Positions 61,886 through 64,000 of a DNA stretch of 64,000 bases are shown piece after piece. The translations under genes were made by a program, and so were the position numbers. The notes under the pieces are model-generated. The model was given only the letters and a program-made list of their open reading frames with translations. It ran no database searches and was not told where the DNA came from. The stretch lies in NCBI GenBank assembly GCA_900539375.1, contig UQBY01000013.1, forward strand, positions 1 to 64,000, in the 5' to 3' direction. Source of the DNA: an uncultured Clostridium sp. (lineage in GTDB: Bacteria; Bacillota; Clostridia; Clostridiales; Clostridiaceae). Positions within the stretch are counted from its first letter, which is position 1. Each line of letters starts with the position of its first letter.

Positions 61886-62965
61886 ATGTTACAGTTAAAG
61901 AAAAAAATGGATTGGAAAACAATCTTAGCAATTTTAATTTTTATATTCTTAGCAACAGCCCCAGCTTATATGCCAATGTTTAGAGTAAGTCTTCTTGGAA
62001 AATTTATGTGTTATGCTATTGTAGCAATAGGGTTAGACATGATTTGGGGATATACAGGAATATTAAGTTTAGGTCATGGAGTTTACTTTGGGTTAGGTGC
62101 TTATTGTATGGCAATGTACTTAAAACTTCAAGCAGCTGGTGGAGGACTTCCAGATTTTATGACTTGGAGTGGAGTAACTAAACTACCAGCCTTTTGGAAG
62201 CCATTTCAAAGTCCAGTATTTACAATAATTGCAGTAATTGTAGTACCAGTAATAGTAGCAATAGTAATTGGTTCATTAACATTTTTAAATCGTATTAAGG
62301 GTGTTTATTTCTCAATACTTTCTCAAGCCTTAGCTATGATAATGTCAGTTTTATTAATAGGTATGCAAAATTATACTGGAGGTTCTAATGGTCTTACTAA
62401 TTTTAGTACAATATTTGGAAAGAACATAAATTCAAATTTAACTAAGTTTATATTATTTTATGTAACTTTAGTAGCCTTAATATTAATATTTATTTTATGT
62501 AAATTCTTAATAAACAGAAGAATTGGTAAAGTATTTATAGCAATACGTGATGGAGAAAATAGAGCAAGATTTACAGGATATAATCCAGCACAATATAAAG
62601 TTTTTGTTTATGCATTATCAGCAGCAATAGCAGGTATTGCAGGAGCTTTATATGTATCACAAGTTGGAATAATATCTCCAGCAGAAGTTGGAATAACTCC
62701 TTCAGTTGAAATGATAATTTGGGTAGCTATTGGTGGTAAAGGAACCCTTGTAGGTCCAATATTAGGAGCTTTATCAATAAATGGGTTAAAGTCATTTGCA
62801 AGTGAAAACTTTCCAGAAGTATGGTCATATTTCCTAGGAATAGTATTTGTTGTAGTAATTCTTTGGTTACCAGGTGGAATAGTTTCTATAAAAGAATTAC
62901 CAAAAAAAATTAAAGCAAAAATGTCAAAGAAAAAAGATTTAGCAGAGGAGGAATTAGCAAGATGA
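61886..62965 (+). CDS. urtC: Urea-type ABC transporter permease UrtC
   Basis: A 359-aa LivM/UrtC family permease with about nine to ten membrane segments. Landmarks: I-G-L-D-M-I-W-G-Y-T-G-I-L-S-L-G-H-G-V-Y-F split across a segment, R-D-G-E-N-R-A-R-F-T-G-Y, and a late I-G-G-K-G-T-L-V-G. ATG 61886 follows GGAGGTGA; upstream in-frame codons overlap the end of urtB and are rejected. Its stop overlaps urtD by 4 nt. Confidence 0.9.
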   Translation: MLQLKKKMDWKTILAILIFIFLATAPAYMPMFRVSLLGKFMCYAIVAIGLDMIWGYTGILSLGHGVYFGLGAYCMAMYLKLQAAGGGLPDFMTWSGVTKLPAFWKPFQSPVFTIIAVIVVPVIVAIVIGSLTFLNRIKGVYFSILSQALAMIMSVLLIGMQNYTGGSNGLTNFSTIFGKNINSNLTKFILFYVTLVALILIFILCKFLINRRIGKVFIAIRDGENRARFTGYNPAQYKVFVYALSAAIAGIAGALYVSQVGIISPAEVGITPSVEMIIWVAIGGKGTLVGPILGALSINGLKSFASENFPEVWSYFLGIVFVVVILWLPGGIVSIKELPKKIKAKMSKKKDLAEEELAR

Positions 62966-63732
62966 GTGAAGCAGTAATAGAAAAAGTAAAACCAATATTA
63001 ACAATTGAAGATGTAAGTATAAAATTTGGCGATTTTAAAGCTATAAAACATGTAAGTACCTCTGTTAAAGAAAAAGAAATAAGATTTTTTATAGGCCCTA
63101 ATGGAGCTGGAAAAACAACAATATTAGATGCTATATGTGGAAAAAATAAAATAAGTGAAGGTAAGATAATTTATGAAAACACTTATGAAGTATCTAAAAT
63201 GAAGGAGCATAAAATTGTTGAACTTGGAATAGGACGTAAATTCCAAGCACCAAGTGTATTTAATGGAATAACAATTCAAGAAAATATGGAACTTGCAGCA
63301 GCTAAAAAGCACACAATATATTCAACAACCTTTAGAAAACTTCCTAAAGAAAAGCTTGAGTATATAACATATATATTAGAATTTACAGGACTTGTAGATA
63401 AAAGATTTATGTATCCAACAAGATTATCCCATGGAGAAAAGCAATGGCTTGAAATAGCTATGCTTATGGCATCTAAACCAAAACTTTTATTACTTGATGA
63501 ACCAGTAGCTGGTATGGGAAGAAAAGAAACTGAAAAAACAGCAGAATTACTTCATAAAATTAAAAAAGAATGTTCAATTATAGTTGTTGAACATGATATG
63601 AAGTTTGCAAAGGATGTTTCAGATAGTGTTACAGTATTCCATGAAGGACAAGTATTAGATGAAGGAACAATGGATTCTGTTCAAAAAAATCAAAAGGTAA
63701 TTGATGTTTACCTTGGACGTGGAGGTGAATAA
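62962..63732 (+). CDS. urtD: Urea-type ABC transporter ATPase UrtD
   Basis: A 256-aa ABC ATPase of the LivG/UrtD class. Walker A G-P-N-G-A-G-K-T-T, the R-K-F-Q-A-P-S-V-F segment typical of UrtD, signature L-S-H-G-E-K-Q-W (the G-G of classical signatures is replaced by H-G, as in other UrtD), Walker B L-L-L-D-E-P-V-A-G-M, and V-V-E-H-D. It overlaps urtC by 4 nt and is followed by urtE after 2 nt. Confidence 0.9.
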   Translation: MSEAVIEKVKPILTIEDVSIKFGDFKAIKHVSTSVKEKEIRFFIGPNGAGKTTILDAICGKNKISEGKIIYENTYEVSKMKEHKIVELGIGRKFQAPSVFNGITIQENMELAAAKKHTIYSTTFRKLPKEKLEYITYILEFTGLVDKRFMYPTRLSHGEKQWLEIAMLMASKPKLLLLDEPVAGMGRKETEKTAELLHKIKKECSIIVVEHDMKFAKDVSDSVTVFHEGQVLDEGTMDSVQKNQKVIDVYLGRGGE

Positions 63733-63734
63733 TT

Positions 63735-64000
63735 ATGCTAAAGTTAAAAGATTTAGATGCAACTTATGGAGAAGGAATGGTTTTAAGAAAAGTTAATTTA
63801 GAAGCTTTAAAGGGGAGAGTTACTTGTTTAGTTGGACGTAATGGAGCAGGAAAAACCACAACTATGAGAGCAATAATGGGACTTATAAAAACACCTTCAG
63901 GAGATATAGAATTAGATGGAAAAAGCATAATTAAAGAGCCTACTTATACAAGAGCAAAATCTGGTATAGGATATGTTCCTCAAGGTCGTGAAATATTTCC
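63735..64000 (+). CDS. urtE: Urea-type ABC transporter ATPase UrtE (partial)
   Basis: The last gene, cut by the window end after about 88 codons. It starts at ATG 63735 behind GGAGGTGA. The visible part has Walker A G-R-N-G-A-G-K-T-T and G-Y-V-P-Q-G-R-E-I-F-P, both typical of LivF/UrtE. It completes the five-gene urtABCDE transporter. Confidence 0.9.
   Translation, partial: MLKLKDLDATYGEGMVLRKVNLEALKGRVTCLVGRNGAGKTTTMRAIMGLIKTPSGDIELDGKSIIKEPTYTRAKSGIGYVPQGREIF

Noticed and set aside
1..64000. CRISPR arrays, prophage, insertion sequences, tRNA or rRNA genes.
   Set aside because: I saw no regularly spaced repeats, transposase or phage genes, or RNA gene signatures in the window.

Overview
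The window is a chromosomal segment of a low-GC, spore-forming, anaerobic Firmicute, most likely Clostridium sensu stricto. The evidence is very AT-rich DNA with A/T-ending codons, strong AGGAGG ribosome sites and many GTG/TTG starts, a tryptophan T-box, a single-chain pyruvate:ferredoxin oxidoreductase, a Rex-like operator, a PPi-type phosphofructokinase, a SpoVB-like flippase and many intrinsic terminators. A species close to C. perfringens or C. baratii is possible, but I cannot settle this from sequence alone. I see no rRNA, tRNA, CRISPR, phage or insertion sequence.

Layout. 1-5 kb: a TtcA-like thiolase, small proteins (one a DUF4250 protein), a Trp T-box driving trpP, a polysaccharide deacetylase, a SpaA-like protein and dut. 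5-15 kb: an ABC-F ATPase, an Asn-rich/DUF4397 pair, a class V aminotransferase, a PPi-type PFK, mntP, zur convergent with a zinc ABC transporter that carries a Zur-like palindrome, and a secreted CBM21-like protein. 15-31 kb: pepF, a rhomboid protease, gdhA, lemA-DUF2207, parE-parC, a DJ-1 protein, recJ and murG. 31-41 kb: the PFOR gene with a Rex-like operator, a DUF1292 protein, a PHP phosphoesterase, an aspartate aminotransferase, a HAD phosphatase, a class IV aminotransferase and a CBS/DRTGG pyrophosphatase. 41-54.6 kb: a Ca2+-type P-ATPase, a VanRS-like two-component pair with a C39-like peptidase, a uracil permease, lrgAB with a FadR-family regulator, an M20 hydrolase, an RluD-like pseudouridine synthase and a flippase. 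54.6-64 kb: a phosphorelay (REC-kinase, membrane hybrid kinase with HPt, REC-AraC regulator) directly followed by urtABCDE, cut by the window end.

Functional links. The most coherent accessory unit is the phosphorelay plus urea/amide-type ABC transporter. Its promoter has a weak -35, a 21-bp-spaced direct repeat suited to the AraC-type regulator, and a strong hairpin in the leader that every urtA transcript must cross. Three other regulator/target pairs can be read from operator-like sequences: Zur with znuCB, the FadR-type GntR with lrgAB, and the VanR-like regulator with the C39 peptidase through three half-sites at 11-bp period.

The least explained signals are two copies of a long-stem structured element at 37.3 and 39.0 kb, which share two conserved internal-loop sequences, and a three-copy AT-rich intergenic repeat at 4.4, 34.6 and 47.6 kb. 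I do not recognise either as a known family.
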